A DNA stretch of 64,000 nucleotides. Origin: SZUA-442 sp963759175 (GTDB taxonomy: Bacteria; Actinomycetota; Acidimicrobiia; Spongiisociales; UBA5794). The notes beneath the pieces are model-generated. The model was not told where the DNA came from. It made no database searches and saw only the letters and a list, made by a program, of their open reading frames with translations. The stretch is from assembly GCA_963759175.1 (NCBI GenBank), contig CAVWXP010000017.1:62001-126000 (forward strand), written 5' to 3'. Shown piece after piece: positions 45,179 through 53,986 of the stretch. Both the position numbers and the translations under genes were made by a program. Every line of letters starts with the position of its first letter. Position 1 is the first letter of the stretch.

Positions 45179-45805
45179 CTACGAGGAACTCGCCGGCGGG
45201 GTGAAGGTGCGACGCGCCGTGAGGGCTCGGTCACGTACCACGCATCCATCCAGGTGGTCATTGACGAGACCCATGGCCTGCATGAACGCATACATGGTGG
45301 TGGGTCCGACGAACCGCCACCCGCGTCGCTTGAGGTCCTTGGACATGGCGACGGAGGTCTCGGTCGTTGCTGCCAGCTCGGTCGGGGCGGTCGGTCGGTC
45401 GGGCTCGTGGGACCAGAAGTAGGAAGCGAGGGATCCGTGGGTGTCGATCAGCTCGAGGGCACGCGACGCGTTGTTGATCGTCGCTTCGATCTTTCCCCGA
45501 TGCCGCACGATGCCGGCATCACCGAGCAACCGATCGATGTCCCTATCGGTGAACGTGGCGACGACTTCGGGATCGAAACCGTCGAAGGCCGCTCGGAAGT
45601 TGTCGCGCTTGCGCAGGATCGTCAACCAGGACAGACCCGCCTGGAAGCCCTCGAGGCACACTTTCTCGAACAGTCGATGGTCGTCGCCCTGGGGGAATCC
45701 CCATTCCTCATCGTGGTAGCGCTCGTAGTCGGCGTCGCCGACGCCCCACCAGCACCGCAGGTGGCCGTCGGAGCCGGGGACGAGGACCTGATCGAGGGGG
45801 CTCAA
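45179..45805 (-). CDS. tag: DNA-3-methyladenine glycosylase I
   Basis: A 208-residue Tag glycosylase. The zinc-snap ligands are visible: Cys in HLRCWWG, His in YERYHDEEWG, and the His/Cys pair in NDHLDGCVVR. Helix-hairpin region GFQAGLSWLTILRKRDNFR and the base-recognition Glu are in place. It excises 3-methyladenine from DNA. The start seems to be TTG, overlapping the stop codon of the chorismate mutase gene (TTGA), so expression is coupled. Confidence 0.92.
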   Translation of the reverse strand: MSPLDQVLVPGSDGHLRCWWGVGDADYERYHDEEWGFPQGDDHRLFEKVCLEGFQAGLSWLTILRKRDNFRAAFDGFDPEVVATFTDRDIDRLLGDAGIVRHRGKIEATINNASRALELIDTHGSLASYFWSHEPDRPTAPTELAATTETSVAMSKDLKRRGWRFVGPTTMYAFMQAMGLVNDHLDGCVVRDRALTARRTFTPPASSS

Positions 45806-46092
45806 CCGTCGATGTCCTCGACGCTCTTGCGCTGTGCCGCCCGGGAATGTCGGAGCACGACGTTCATCAGCTCCTCGACGTAGTCCGGGTCGAGGCCGTG
45901 GGCGACGGCGTCCTGCCGGAACCTCTCCAGCAACTGTGCCTCGCGTTCATGGCTGTAGAGCGCCATCCCTTGCTCGGCCTTGATGGCCGCGATCGCAAGC
46001 GAAACCTCCTGTCGCTCGGCGATGAGGTGGAGGAGCCTGTCGTTGATCTCGTCGATCCTGGACCGAAGCGTTTCGATGCGATCATCTGCCAT
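45802..46092 (-). CDS. Chorismate mutase, AroQ type
   Basis: A 96-residue all-helical mutase: IETLRSRIDEINDRLLHLIAERQEVS, then AIKAEQGMALYSHEREAQLLER. Arg, Lys and Glu positions of the AroQ active site are present. It converts chorismate to prephenate for Tyr/Phe; the prephenate dehydrogenase lies 14 kb away. The ATG at 46092 is preferred over an upstream ATG because the family begins near IETLRSRID. Confidence 0.9.
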   Translation of the reverse strand: MADDRIETLRSRIDEINDRLLHLIAERQEVSLAIAAIKAEQGMALYSHEREAQLLERFRQDAVAHGLDPDYVEELMNVVLRHSRAAQRKSVEDIDG

Positions 46093-46167
46093 GGCGGCCA
46101 AGGTAGCGTCCACCGGCACCCACGTCGCCCCTGCATCGGCGGGGACGTGTCGCACGGCAGCCGTTCC

Positions 46168-46605
46168 CTAGAAGAGGTCCTCACCGGGGAGGGCGCTCGC
46201 CTGGGCGATCCAATCGGCGAACTGCCCCTCGTGGAGTGGGTCGGCCTCGGACACATGGAGGTAGCGAACTGCCTCGTGCGTGGACGTGACGGGAGGAGGG
46301 GGTTCGAGGGAGCCTCCCGCGAAGAACGTGACCTTCACGTACTTCGTGAAGCAATGGAAGCTCACGAACCATCCCTGGCCGTCCACCCCATAGAACGGGG
46401 AGTTCCACCGCACCGCTTTACGGACGTCAGGCACCGTCGCGACGATGATCGCGTCGAGCATCCGTCCCACGTCGCCCTTCCATCCCGGCATCGCGTCGAG
46501 GTATGCCTGCACGGGGCCGGCCCCGTCGCCCTTGGGGATCTGAGGATTGCCGCCGGACAGGAGGGTGGGACCATCCGTCGGGTCTGCGCTCGTGCCATCG
46601 ACCAT
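46168..46605 (-). CDS. DUF1801 family protein
   Basis: A 145-residue protein with the DUF1801 (YdhG/YjbR-like) pattern: VQAYLDAMPGWKGDVGRMLDAI, VRWNSPFYGVDGQGWFVSFHCFTKYVKVTFFAG (quoted across its two strands) and a C-terminal helix. The family has no defined function. The N-terminal 25 residues are probably disordered. Confidence 0.8.
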   Translation of the reverse strand: MVDGTSADPTDGPTLLSGGNPQIPKGDGAGPVQAYLDAMPGWKGDVGRMLDAIIVATVPDVRKAVRWNSPFYGVDGQGWFVSFHCFTKYVKVTFFAGGSLEPPPPVTSTHEAVRYLHVSEADPLHEGQFADWIAQASALPGEDLF

Positions 46606-46686
46606 GTGGGCTCCTCCTCAGCAGCGACCGCGTTGTGTGCACCGTTGCGGCCGGGGGATGGGCCCACCCGGCAGCGGATCGGGATG

Positions 46687-47730
46687 CTATCGGAGGCGGG
46701 TGACGGCTGCCTCGGCGAGCATCGGGGCGAGTGGCTCGAACGCGGCGAAGCGCTCATCGCTGGTCTGGCCCGCAACGTACCGTGCGTAGATCTGCTCGAT
46801 GATCACGGCGATGCGGAACAGGGCGAGACCCTCATAGAACGCGATCTGCCCCAGATCGAGCCCGGATCTGGCTGCGTATCGCGCTCGTACCTCGTCCTTG
46901 GGCATCACCGATCCGATGGCAACGGCGTTTGCACCGAACACCAGATACGTCGGATCATCGGGTTGGGCCCAGTAGGCCAGCATCGTGCCCGCATCGACCA
47001 ACGGATCGCCGAGCGTCGCCATGTCCCAGTCGAACACGGCAACCAGCGAGCCATCGCCCCCCACCATCGTGTTGTCGAGCTTGTAGTCGTTGTGCAGGAT
47101 CGTCGCACGCTGGGGTGGCGGTATCTGCTCGGCGAGGCGCTTCGCAACGGCGTCCATGGCGGCCACCTCGCGTGTCTTTGCGCGGTCCCATCGCCGGGAC
47201 CAACCGGTGATCTGGCGTTCCACGAACCCATCCGGACGGCCGAGCTCGCCGAGGCCGACCGAGGACGGTTCGATGGCATGGAGGTCGGCGAGGGCATCCA
47301 CGAGGGATGTGGCCACGGTTCGCTTGCGCTCCGGGTCGTCGTCGAATGACGACGGCCACTCGTTGCGCACGACGACGCCGTGCCTTCGCTCCATCACGAA
47401 GAACGGCTTTCCCATGACCGAGGGGTCGGCGCAGTAGTGGAAAGCTCGGGGTGCGAGCGGGAACGCCTTCCACAGTCGTGACAGCACGCGGTGTTCGCGT
47501 TCCATGTCGTGTCCTGCCCGTGCGACATCGCCGAGCGGGGCCCGCCGCAGCACATACTCCGATCCGTCAACCGCCACCGCACGGTACGTCAGGTTCGCTG
47601 CGCCGCCAGGGAACTGATCGAACGTGATAGGCCCGTCACCGAAGAGCTCGGGAAGCGCGGAGGACAGGTGGGCCGCAACAGCGGCCTCGTCGAACTGCTC
47701 CTCAGGGCGGATGGGCGCCGTATCGGGCAT
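46687..47730 (-). CDS. Phosphotransferase family protein (ACAD10/11 N-domain-like)
   Basis: A 347-residue APH-fold protein: GGAANLTYRAVAVDGSEYVLRR in the N-lobe, catalytic ILHNDYKLDNTMV and metal VFDWDMATLGDPLVD. Bacterial homologues are often encoded with acyl-CoA dehydrogenases and phosphorylate hydroxyacyl substrates. None is adjacent here; a 3-hydroxyacyl-CoA dehydrogenase lies 3 kb away. The stop is 9 bp from ctaB on the same strand. Confidence 0.87.
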   Translation of the reverse strand: MPDTAPIRPEEQFDEAAVAAHLSSALPELFGDGPITFDQFPGGAANLTYRAVAVDGSEYVLRRAPLGDVARAGHDMEREHRVLSRLWKAFPLAPRAFHYCADPSVMGKPFFVMERRHGVVVRNEWPSSFDDDPERKRTVATSLVDALADLHAIEPSSVGLGELGRPDGFVERQITGWSRRWDRAKTREVAAMDAVAKRLAEQIPPPQRATILHNDYKLDNTMVGGDGSLVAVFDWDMATLGDPLVDAGTMLAYWAQPDDPTYLVFGANAVAIGSVMPKDEVRARYAARSGLDLGQIAFYEGLALFRIAVIIEQIYARYVAGQTSDERFAAFEPLAPMLAEAAVTRLR

Positions 47731-47739
47731 CGGGCGAGC

Positions 47740-48840
47740 CTAGAACACCGACGTGCCGTTGGCCTGGGACATCCACACGGCGACGACCACGGCAAGCGTC
47801 CACACGACCGTGACGCCGACCTCGAAGGCATGACGCGTGGCTGTGATGCCGGGTGCGCGCATGCCCGGGCCCCGCTCGACGGTGACCACCAGCGCGATGC
47901 CGGTGAAGGCGAACACGGAACCGGCAACCAGCCACGAGGATCCTCCGCCGAGGGCCTCGTCGAGCACGACGCGGTCGACCATCATCGCGAGGAAGACCGC
48001 CGCGAGATAGATGTTGGTGAATCCGAAGTACCGCATGGCACGCGTCCGGTCGTTGCGCAGGGGGACGGCGAATCCGATGAGGCCCACGGCCATCACCACA
48101 GCGACCACGGCATAGATCCATCCCATGTCGGCAACGGGTACGAGGAGTAGGGACATGCCGACGGTGATGAGCGAATACCACACGATGAGGTCGAAGGTCG
48201 GTCGGTCCCCAGCCACGACCGGGAGCATCGGTACCCGCGCAGCGCGATAGTCGTCCTCGTACTTCAACGAGAGCGCCCAGAAGTGCGGTGGCGTCCAATA
48301 GAACACCAGGGCGAACATCAACCAGGCAGCCAACGAGAGGCTCCCCGTCACGGCAGCCCACCCGATCAGTGCGGGTACCGCTCCCGCTGCGCCACCGATC
48401 ACGATGTTCTGTGTGGTGGTCCGCTTGAGCGTCATCGTGTAGACGAAGACGTAGAACAGGTACGCGACGGCCGACAGGATGCCTGCGAGCAGCGTGGTAC
48501 CCACGGCGAGGACCACGAAGCCGGCGACGCCCAACCCGATACCGAAGGTGAGGGCACCACGCTTGTCGATCCGATCCGTCGGGAGCGGACGTCGTTGCGT
48601 GCGTGCCATCACACGATCGATGTCCGCGTCGTACACCTGGTTGATGACGTTCGCTCCACCGGCCGACAGCGTGCCACCGACGAGCGCGAGGACGATGAGA
48701 TCGATGCCGGGCCACCCGCCGGCTGCGACGAACATCGCGGGAACCGTCGTGATGAGTAACAACTCGATGATCCTCGGTTTCGTCATCTCGATGTAGGCAC
48801 GGGCGCGGGATGTCCCGCTGGTGCGGGCGGGCTGGCTCAC
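47740..48840 (-). CDS. ctaB: Protoheme IX farnesyltransferase (heme O synthase)
   Basis: A 366-residue UbiA-family prenyltransferase with nine helices. The first Asp-rich motif is NVINQVYDADIDRVMARTQRRPLP (active-site Asp and Arg), the second YEDDYRAARVPMLPVV. TKPRIIELLLIT marks the N-terminal start of the family. It farnesylates heme b to heme O for the terminal oxidase. GTG at 48840 overlaps the ctaA stop. Confidence 0.95.
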   Translation of the reverse strand: MSQPARTSGTSRARAYIEMTKPRIIELLLITTVPAMFVAAGGWPGIDLIVLALVGGTLSAGGANVINQVYDADIDRVMARTQRRPLPTDRIDKRGALTFGIGLGVAGFVVLAVGTTLLAGILSAVAYLFYVFVYTMTLKRTTTQNIVIGGAAGAVPALIGWAAVTGSLSLAAWLMFALVFYWTPPHFWALSLKYEDDYRAARVPMLPVVAGDRPTFDLIVWYSLITVGMSLLLVPVADMGWIYAVVAVVMAVGLIGFAVPLRNDRTRAMRYFGFTNIYLAAVFLAMMVDRVVLDEALGGGSSWLVAGSVFAFTGIALVVTVERGPGMRAPGITATRHAFEVGVTVVWTLAVVVAVWMSQANGTSVF

Positions 48841-49793
48841 GCCGCAACTCTCGGACGTTGCCTGCTCGGGACCTCGTCGGCCATGAGGGATGCCCCGAAC
48901 ACCACATAGACGATCCACAGCAGGTCGGCGACCAGGAGATGGGTGATCTGGAGCACGAGGGGGGTCAGGAAGAAGATGTTCGCGATGCCGATGAACATCT
49001 GGGACAGCACCACCCACGTGACCCCACTGGCCGCCAGCCTGGTCGTGGCCGATCCGCCGCGCGAGTTGCTCGTCGCGATCCAGGCCACGGCCATGCCCCC
49101 GATGACCGCGACGATCGGGTGGATGATGCGCAATCGGCTGAGCATCGGGGCTGTCGGCCCGAACTTGTCCGCGAGGTCACCTCCCACGGTGTCTGATGGG
49201 AAGATCGTGTCCGCGAGCGCATTCAGTGCGCCGGTGGCACCGAGTACCACGATGATCACGGCACCACCCATCACCCAACCGAACGATGAAGACCTCCACG
49301 ATCGTGAGGGAACGGGCCGGCCGGATCCCCACCACGCGGTGAGGGTGAGGGCACCGAGCAGGAAGAACGTGTTCGCGAGATGCAGGGGAACGACGATCGT
49401 TCGGCCGAGCGACACGTCGTCATCGACCCACCCGAAGATGACCAGCGCGGCACCGAGCAGGGCCTCGACGATCAGGATCACACCCGACCCCACCGCCGCC
49501 TTGCGGACCAGGTGCCGCTTCGGGTACCACCGCAGCGCGAGAACCACGAGAGCAGCCACACCCAATCCGGCTGCAAAGGAACTGACGCGGTGCGAGAACT
49601 CGATGAGGGTCTCGACCGTCGGATTCGGTGGGATGAACTGGTCGCCGCACTTCGGCCAGCTCTCGCCGCATCCGTCGCCGGACCCCGTTGCACGGACGAC
49701 CATCCCGCCGAGGATGACGAGCACGGTGAAGCCGAGGGTCGCCCATGCCGCCACGGTGAAGATGCGAACGCGCCTCGGCGTCAACTCGGCCAT
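48837..49793 (-). CDS. ctaA: Heme A synthase
   Basis: A 318-residue COX15/CtaA protein with eight helices and conserved His in EFSHRVSSFAAG and RIIHPIVAVIGG. The external loop has C42/C46-like cysteines in GDGCGESWPKCGDQF. It oxidises heme O to heme A for aa3-type cytochrome oxidase. It is translationally coupled to ctaB, giving a heme A unit. Confidence 0.94.
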   Translation of the reverse strand: MAELTPRRVRIFTVAAWATLGFTVLVILGGMVVRATGSGDGCGESWPKCGDQFIPPNPTVETLIEFSHRVSSFAAGLGVAALVVLALRWYPKRHLVRKAAVGSGVILIVEALLGAALVIFGWVDDDVSLGRTIVVPLHLANTFFLLGALTLTAWWGSGRPVPSRSWRSSSFGWVMGGAVIIVVLGATGALNALADTIFPSDTVGGDLADKFGPTAPMLSRLRIIHPIVAVIGGMAVAWIATSNSRGGSATTRLAASGVTWVVLSQMFIGIANIFFLTPLVLQITHLLVADLLWIVYVVFGASLMADEVPSRQRPRVAA

Positions 49794-49882
49794 GGCGCAA
49801 GGGTACCGGTAGGGGGCGAGTCATGGCCCGCCACGGCGAGTGCGAGGGCCGGTCCACCGGCTGGAGCGGTACCATCGGCTGC

Positions 49883-49975
49883 ATGAAGAAGCTCATCGCC
49901 ATCCTCGCCATCGTGGCGATCGGCGCCATCGCCTACAAGGTCCTCACCACCGAGGTCCCGATCGACGAGATCTGA
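49883..49975 (+). CDS. 30-residue single-helix membrane microprotein
   Basis: The ORF MKKLIAILAIVAIGAIAYKV, then LTTEVPIDEI, has a TACCAT -10 ending 7 nt before the ATG, matching the leaderless rule of the window. The next gene's GTG lies 3 bp after its stop. It resembles the short DLW-39-type actinobacterial proteins (KK, one helix, acidic tail), but the match is loose. It lies between ctaA and the menH-like gene. Confidence 0.6.
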   Translation: MKKLIAILAIVAIGAIAYKVLTTEVPIDEI

Positions 49976-49978
49976 TCC

Positions 49979-50746
49979 GTGCCGGTGGTCCGGAGCTTCG
50001 GCACGGGTCCACCGGTCGTCGCGCTCCACGGTTTCACCCACACGGGCAAACAGTTCTACGAGATCAGCCGGTCGCTGCCGCACCACCTCATCGCCCCAGA
50101 CCTGCCCGGTCACGGGGTCCACGCCACCTTCCCGTGCGACATCGACAGCGTCGTGCGCTTCGTGGGTGACACCGTCGTCGAACACACGACACCGCCCGCT
50201 CCGCTCCTCGGATACAGCCAAGGAGGCAGGATCGCACTCCTCGCTGCCATCGCACGCCCCGATCTCGTCTCCGGTCTCATCCTGGTGTCGGCGACCGCCG
50301 GCATCGCCGATCGTTCCCAGCGGGCGCGACGGGCCGACCTCGATCGGACGCTCGCCGCGTCGATCGTGGCGGAGGGCATCGAGGCGTTCCTCGACGACTG
50401 GACGTCACGGCCGATGACCTCGACAGCTCACCTGAATGCGACGAGGCGTGCCACGGACCGTGCCATCAGGGGTGCGAACACCTCTGAAGGCCTTGCGAGC
50501 GCCCTGGTGGGCTACGGGCAGGGAGCGCAACCGTCCGTGTGGGACGACCTCGCGAAGGTGCGATGCCCGACGCTGCTGATCAGCGGAGCAACCGATACGA
50601 CCTACACGGTCATCGCGGCGTCGATGGCCGAGCGGATGCCAGATGCACGCACCGTGGTGATCCCCGATGCCGGCCACAACCCGATCCTCGACTCCCCTGG
50701 CCCGGTGTCTGGAGCGATCTCAGGCTTCCTCGATCGGGACGGCTGA
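49979..50746 (+). CDS. Alpha/beta hydrolase, MenH-like
   Basis: A 255-residue hydrolase: oxyanion VVALHGFTHTGKQF, nucleophile elbow LLGYSQGGRIALL, Asp in ISGATDTTY and His in PDAGHNP. The HGFTHTG and GYSQGGR versions are close to MenH (2-succinyl-6-hydroxy-2,4-cyclohexadiene-1-carboxylate synthase) of menaquinone synthesis. Other men genes are not in the window, so the assignment is tentative. GTG start directly after the microprotein gene. The 3' end overlaps the convergent dehydrogenase gene by 27 bp. Confidence 0.75.
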   Translation: MPVVRSFGTGPPVVALHGFTHTGKQFYEISRSLPHHLIAPDLPGHGVHATFPCDIDSVVRFVGDTVVEHTTPPAPLLGYSQGGRIALLAAIARPDLVSGLILVSATAGIADRSQRARRADLDRTLAASIVAEGIEAFLDDWTSRPMTSTAHLNATRRATDRAIRGANTSEGLASALVGYGQGAQPSVWDDLAKVRCPTLLISGATDTTYTVIAASMAERMPDARTVVIPDAGHNPILDSPGPVSGAISGFLDRDG

Positions 50747-51586
50747 GCCGGTCGACCAGTCGTAGAACCCGCGACCCGACTTCTTCCCGAGGTACCCGGC
50801 GGCCACCATCGAACGCAACAGCGACGGCGCGGCGAAGCGCTCCCCGTACACGGTCGCGAGATGCTCGGCGATCTTGAGGCGGACGTCGAGCCCAACGAGG
50901 TCACCCAGCATCAGCGGACCCATCGGGTGCCCATACCCGAGCCGCATGGCGGTGTCGATGTCGGCCGGGGATCCCACACCCTCGTCCACCATCCGGATGG
51001 CCTCGAGACCTACGAGGACCCCGAGCCTGCTCGTGGCGAATCCGGCAGCGTCGTTGATCACCGCCTGTTCCATCCCGAGGTCGTCCACGAAGCGGGCGAT
51101 GCGGTCCAGCGTGGCCGGTGACGTGGCGCCACCGCGGATCACCTCCACGAGGTGCATCGCCCACACCGGATTGAAGAAGTGCATTCCGGCGAACGCTTCC
51201 GGTCGCTCGAGGGTCTCGGCAAGGGCATCGATACTGATGCTCGACGTGTTCGAGGCCAGCACGATGGGTCGGCGGGATTCGGCGCGGGCGAGGATGGACC
51301 GCTTCAGGTCGACATCCTCGATGACGGCCTCGACGATCAGGTCCAGGCCCTCCTCCAGATCATCGACGGACGGCGCCGCAACCACCCGCTCGACCGCGCC
51401 TCGACCGGCCTCGGGCGATAGCTTCCCCCGCTCGACTGCGGTATCGAGCGATGCGGTGATCCGATCGACGGCTTTCGCAGCCGATGCCGCATCGACGTCG
51501 ACGACGGTCACGCGGTAGCCGTTGGCGGCGAACCGGTGGGCGATACCCACGCCCATCGTGCCCCCGCCGATCACTGCGATGTGCAT
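50720..51586 (-). CDS. 3-hydroxyacyl-CoA (3-hydroxybutyryl-CoA) dehydrogenase
   Basis: A 288-residue enzyme: NAD fold HIAVIGGGTMGVGIAHRFAANG, catalytic His in AGMHFFNPVWAMHLVEVI, and C-terminal helices with LGYGHPMGPLMLGDLVGLD and FYDWSTG. It oxidises L-3-hydroxyacyl-CoA or makes 3-hydroxybutyryl-CoA. ATG chosen with AGGAGG 8 nt upstream. The hydrolase gene at 51622 precedes it on the same strand. Confidence 0.93.
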   Translation of the reverse strand: MHIAVIGGGTMGVGIAHRFAANGYRVTVVDVDAASAAKAVDRITASLDTAVERGKLSPEAGRGAVERVVAAPSVDDLEEGLDLIVEAVIEDVDLKRSILARAESRRPIVLASNTSSISIDALAETLERPEAFAGMHFFNPVWAMHLVEVIRGGATSPATLDRIARFVDDLGMEQAVINDAAGFATSRLGVLVGLEAIRMVDEGVGSPADIDTAMRLGYGHPMGPLMLGDLVGLDVRLKIAEHLATVYGERFAAPSLLRSMVAAGYLGKKSGRGFYDWSTGSAVPIEEA

Positions 51587-51621
51587 GGCTGGATCCTCCT
51601 CATGGGCATCTGCGGGTCCCA

Positions 51622-52593
51622 TCATGGCGTCGCCGAATCGGCTCCGCCGTCAAGGAAGTCGAACACCACCGCCGCCACCCCGTCCGGGTCCGCCAGGATC
51701 GCTTCGTGGCCGAGACCGTCGAGGCGCACGACGGTGGCGTCGGGGATCAACGAGGCGAGCTCCTCCTGGGTCGACACCGGGACCACGGAGTCGCGCCGGG
51801 GGATGATCACCAACGTGCGGCATCCGATGCGTTCGACACGCGATCGCGTATCGAATCGCCAGATCGCAAAGGCCGCTTCGTGGTACAGGTTGGCGTCGCG
51901 GGCGAGCAGCGAGTCCCACATCCATGCCTCGTCCTGGGCCGAGATCAGACCGCCGCGACGCAGCACGGTGAACGATGCCCACACGGCCTCTGCTCGCGAG
52001 ATGCGGGCGATGAGCCTGGTCAACCGGAACAGGAGCCACGACACGGGCCGCAGTCGGTACATGGGTCGAGCCGCCGTGGCGGCCAGGATGAGGGAGCTGG
52101 GCGTCTCCGGGTGGGCGATGGCCAGTTCCTGCACCACCATCCCACCCATCGAATACCCGAGGATCGGCAGCGGCGTCGGCAGATCGAGCGCCTCGATGAC
52201 GGCGTGCACCTCCTCGGCGACGTCGGCGATCTCGAATCGACCCCGGATGCGGTCGGACTTCCCGTGGTTGCGGAGATCGGGGACGATCACCCGGTACCGG
52301 CTCGCGAGGATCGGCAGGATCCTGTGGAACGCCATCTCCCCATCGAAGTTCCACCCGTGGACCAGTAGGAGCGGAGGTGATCCGGGGTCGCCGAGTTCGC
52401 GGACGAAGAACTCGTGGCGGCCCACGAACACGGAGCGACCGGGTACGCGCAACGGACGGCGTTGATCGCCGGTCGTCCGGGGCACCGGGTCGGGGCCGAG
52501 GAGGCGCCACGCCAACCACGCGAGTCCCGCGGCGACGAACAGCCGCCTCATCAGGCTGCGCACGGACGAGGTCCGTATGTGCGAATCACGCAT
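51622..52593 (-). CDS. Alpha/beta hydrolase with N-terminal membrane anchor
   Basis: A 323-residue hydrolase preceded by a hydrophobic helix (LFVAAGLAWLAWRLLG, about residues 18-33). Core motifs are LLLVHGWNFDG, LGYSMGGMVVQEL (Ser nucleophile), VVPVSTQEEL and GLGHEAIL. It resembles peroxidase- or epoxide-hydrolase-like carboxylic ester hydrolases; substrate unknown. Divergent from selD with 64 bp between. Confidence 0.8.
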   Translation of the reverse strand: MRDSHIRTSSVRSLMRRLFVAAGLAWLAWRLLGPDPVPRTTGDQRRPLRVPGRSVFVGRHEFFVRELGDPGSPPLLLVHGWNFDGEMAFHRILPILASRYRVIVPDLRNHGKSDRIRGRFEIADVAEEVHAVIEALDLPTPLPILGYSMGGMVVQELAIAHPETPSSLILAATAARPMYRLRPVSWLLFRLTRLIARISRAEAVWASFTVLRRGGLISAQDEAWMWDSLLARDANLYHEAAFAIWRFDTRSRVERIGCRTLVIIPRRDSVVPVSTQEELASLIPDATVVRLDGLGHEAILADPDGVAAVVFDFLDGGADSATP

Positions 52594-52657
52594 CGACGAA
52601 ACATAGGCCGCTCGCGGTTCGGTCGATCACCGACTCGCACGGACTACCTTGACGGCC

Positions 52658-53716
52658 ATGAGCGACATCCGCCTCACGGCGTACTCCCACGGAGCCGGTT
52701 GAGCGTGCAAGCTCGGTCCTGACGAGCTGACGCAGGTCCTGCGTCCCTTGCACGGTCACACCGCAACGACACACCCGGACCTGATCGTGGGTTTCGCCGG
52801 GTCGGACGACGCCGGGGTCATCCGCATCGACGATGACCGCGCCCTCGTGCAAACCGTCGATTTCTTCACGCCGATCGTCGACGATCCCTACGATTGGGGT
52901 CGGATCGCTGCGGCCAATGCCCTCTCGGACATCTACGCGATGGGCGCCGATCCGCTCACGGCGCTCCAGCTCATCGGCTGGCCGCGCGACGGGCTGTCCT
53001 TCGACCTCCTCACGAGGGTCATCGAGGGCGGAGCAGCGGTCATGGCCGAGGCGGGGTGCGTGATCGTTGGGGGCCATTCGGTCGACGACAACGAACCCAA
53101 GTACGGATTCGCCGTAACCGGTACCGCGCCACCCGAGGACATCACGACGAACGCAGGTGCGCGTGCCGGGCAGGCGCTGTACCTCACCAAGCCCATCGGC
53201 ACCGGCATCATCTCGACCGCCTTCAAGCACGGTGTCGCGAACGATGAGGCCCTGGCGGCTGCGGTCGGCGGGATGATCGAACTCAACGATCGGGCCGCCA
53301 CTGCAGCCCGACGTGTCGGTGTCTCCGCGGTGACCGACGTCACGGGATTCGGACTCCTCGGGCACCTGGCAGAGGTCGTCCGGGCCTCCCAGGTGAGCGC
53401 AGTGATCGATGTGGCAACCGTGCCCCTCCTCGACGGCGTTCGCCGCTTCGCCAACGCGGGCCAGATCCCTGGCGGGACACGTCGGAACCTCGCATCCGTC
53501 GTGTCGATGCTCGATGCTGGATCGTCGAGCGAAGCCGATCGTCTCATCCTCGCCGACGCCCAGACATCGGGTGGCCTCCTCATCACCGTCGAAGGCCCCC
53601 TCGCTGATGCCCTCGAGCAGGCCTTTGCGGACGTGGGTGTGGCTGGCATCCGGATCGGGACGATCGTGGCACGGGAGTTCTCGCACGGCCCCTCCGGTCA
53701 GATCGCCCTGCGGTAG
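52658..53716 (+). CDS. selD: Selenide, water dikinase SelD with in-frame UGA for selenocysteine
   Basis: The protein reads RLTAYSHGAG-U-ACKLGPDEL, with TGA at 52700-52702 (residue 15) exactly where E. coli SelD has catalytic Cys17; the Lys and downstream Cys are kept. The rest (352 residues) has DDAGVIRIDDDRALVQTVDFFTPI, NALSDIYAMGADPL and VTGFGLLGHLAEV of the PurM-type dikinase. It makes selenophosphate from selenide and ATP for SelA. Start set by TACCTT ending 7 nt before the ATG; a caller that stops at UGA would misplace it downstream. The tRNA-Sec gene is at 29694. Confidence 0.95.
52703..52733 (+). ncRNA. Bacterial SECIS element in selD
   Basis: Immediately after the UGA, GCGU/ACGC forms a lower stem, followed by an asymmetric GCA/G internal loop. 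The upper stem AGCUCG/CGAGCU closes the loop GUCCUGA. With the closing G this gives the GGUC apical feature recognised by SelB in E. coli fdhF, at a comparable distance from UGA. Confidence 0.75.
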
Positions 53717-53805
53717 CTCGCCAGTTCTCGCCAAGTGGATCCACCTCGCGATCATCTCGCATGATCATGGCGCGAATCTCCCCACCCCGCTGATCCGTCC
53801 GGTAG

Positions 53806-53879
53806 CGTTACGTGAGCTGGGTCGCACGATCACGACCCCTGACGACGGCGCTCTCGTCCCCCCTGGAGCGCACGTCACG
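53806..53879 (+). ncRNA. Structured RNA candidate (three-helix junction) between selD and mgtE
   Basis: CGTTACGT (53806-53813) can pair with ACGTCACG (53872-53879), 7 of 8, enclosing two perfect hairpins: GGGTCG/CGACCC (53819-53838) and GCGCTC/GAGCGC (53848-53871). The linker GACGA can alternatively pair with TCGTC in the third loop. A strong terminator follows within 7 nt. This is riboswitch- or attenuator-like, but no known class is recognised; M-box motifs are absent. Confidence 0.45.
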
Positions 53880-53885
53880 ACGGAG

Positions 53886-53925
53886 ACGGGCCCCCTTCCC
53901 CCCAAGGGGGCCCGTTCTCGTCCTT
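53886..53925 (+). terminator. Strong intrinsic terminator downstream of selD and upstream of mgtE
   Basis: Perfect 12-bp stem ACGGGCCCCCTT/AAGGGGGCCCGT with a 6-nt C loop, followed by TCTCGTCCTT. It can end selD transcription or act as the expression platform of the structured element just upstream. Confidence 0.85.
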
Positions 53926-53986
53926 GGATGGTGGGCGATGGGCAGTGAGCCGGGCGAGGGGGATGAGGCGATAGGCTGACGACGCG

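Noticed and set aside
52748..53716. SelD as a shorter protein starting after the UGA
   Set aside because: That form lacks the catalytic loop and the Lys; the upstream codons match SelD exactly and have their own promoter.
53800..53825. 23S rRNA fragment
   Set aside because: TACGTGAGCTGGGT resembles a 23S rRNA segment, but similarity ends after about 15 bases and the flanks do not continue the rRNA.
53806..53925. M-box (ykoK) magnesium riboswitch upstream of mgtE
   Set aside because: The conserved GUUAGGUGAGGCUCC and AAGCUCAACGAGGGAGA blocks are missing. CGTTACGTGAGCTGGG resembles only the first few bases, so only a generic structured element is claimed.
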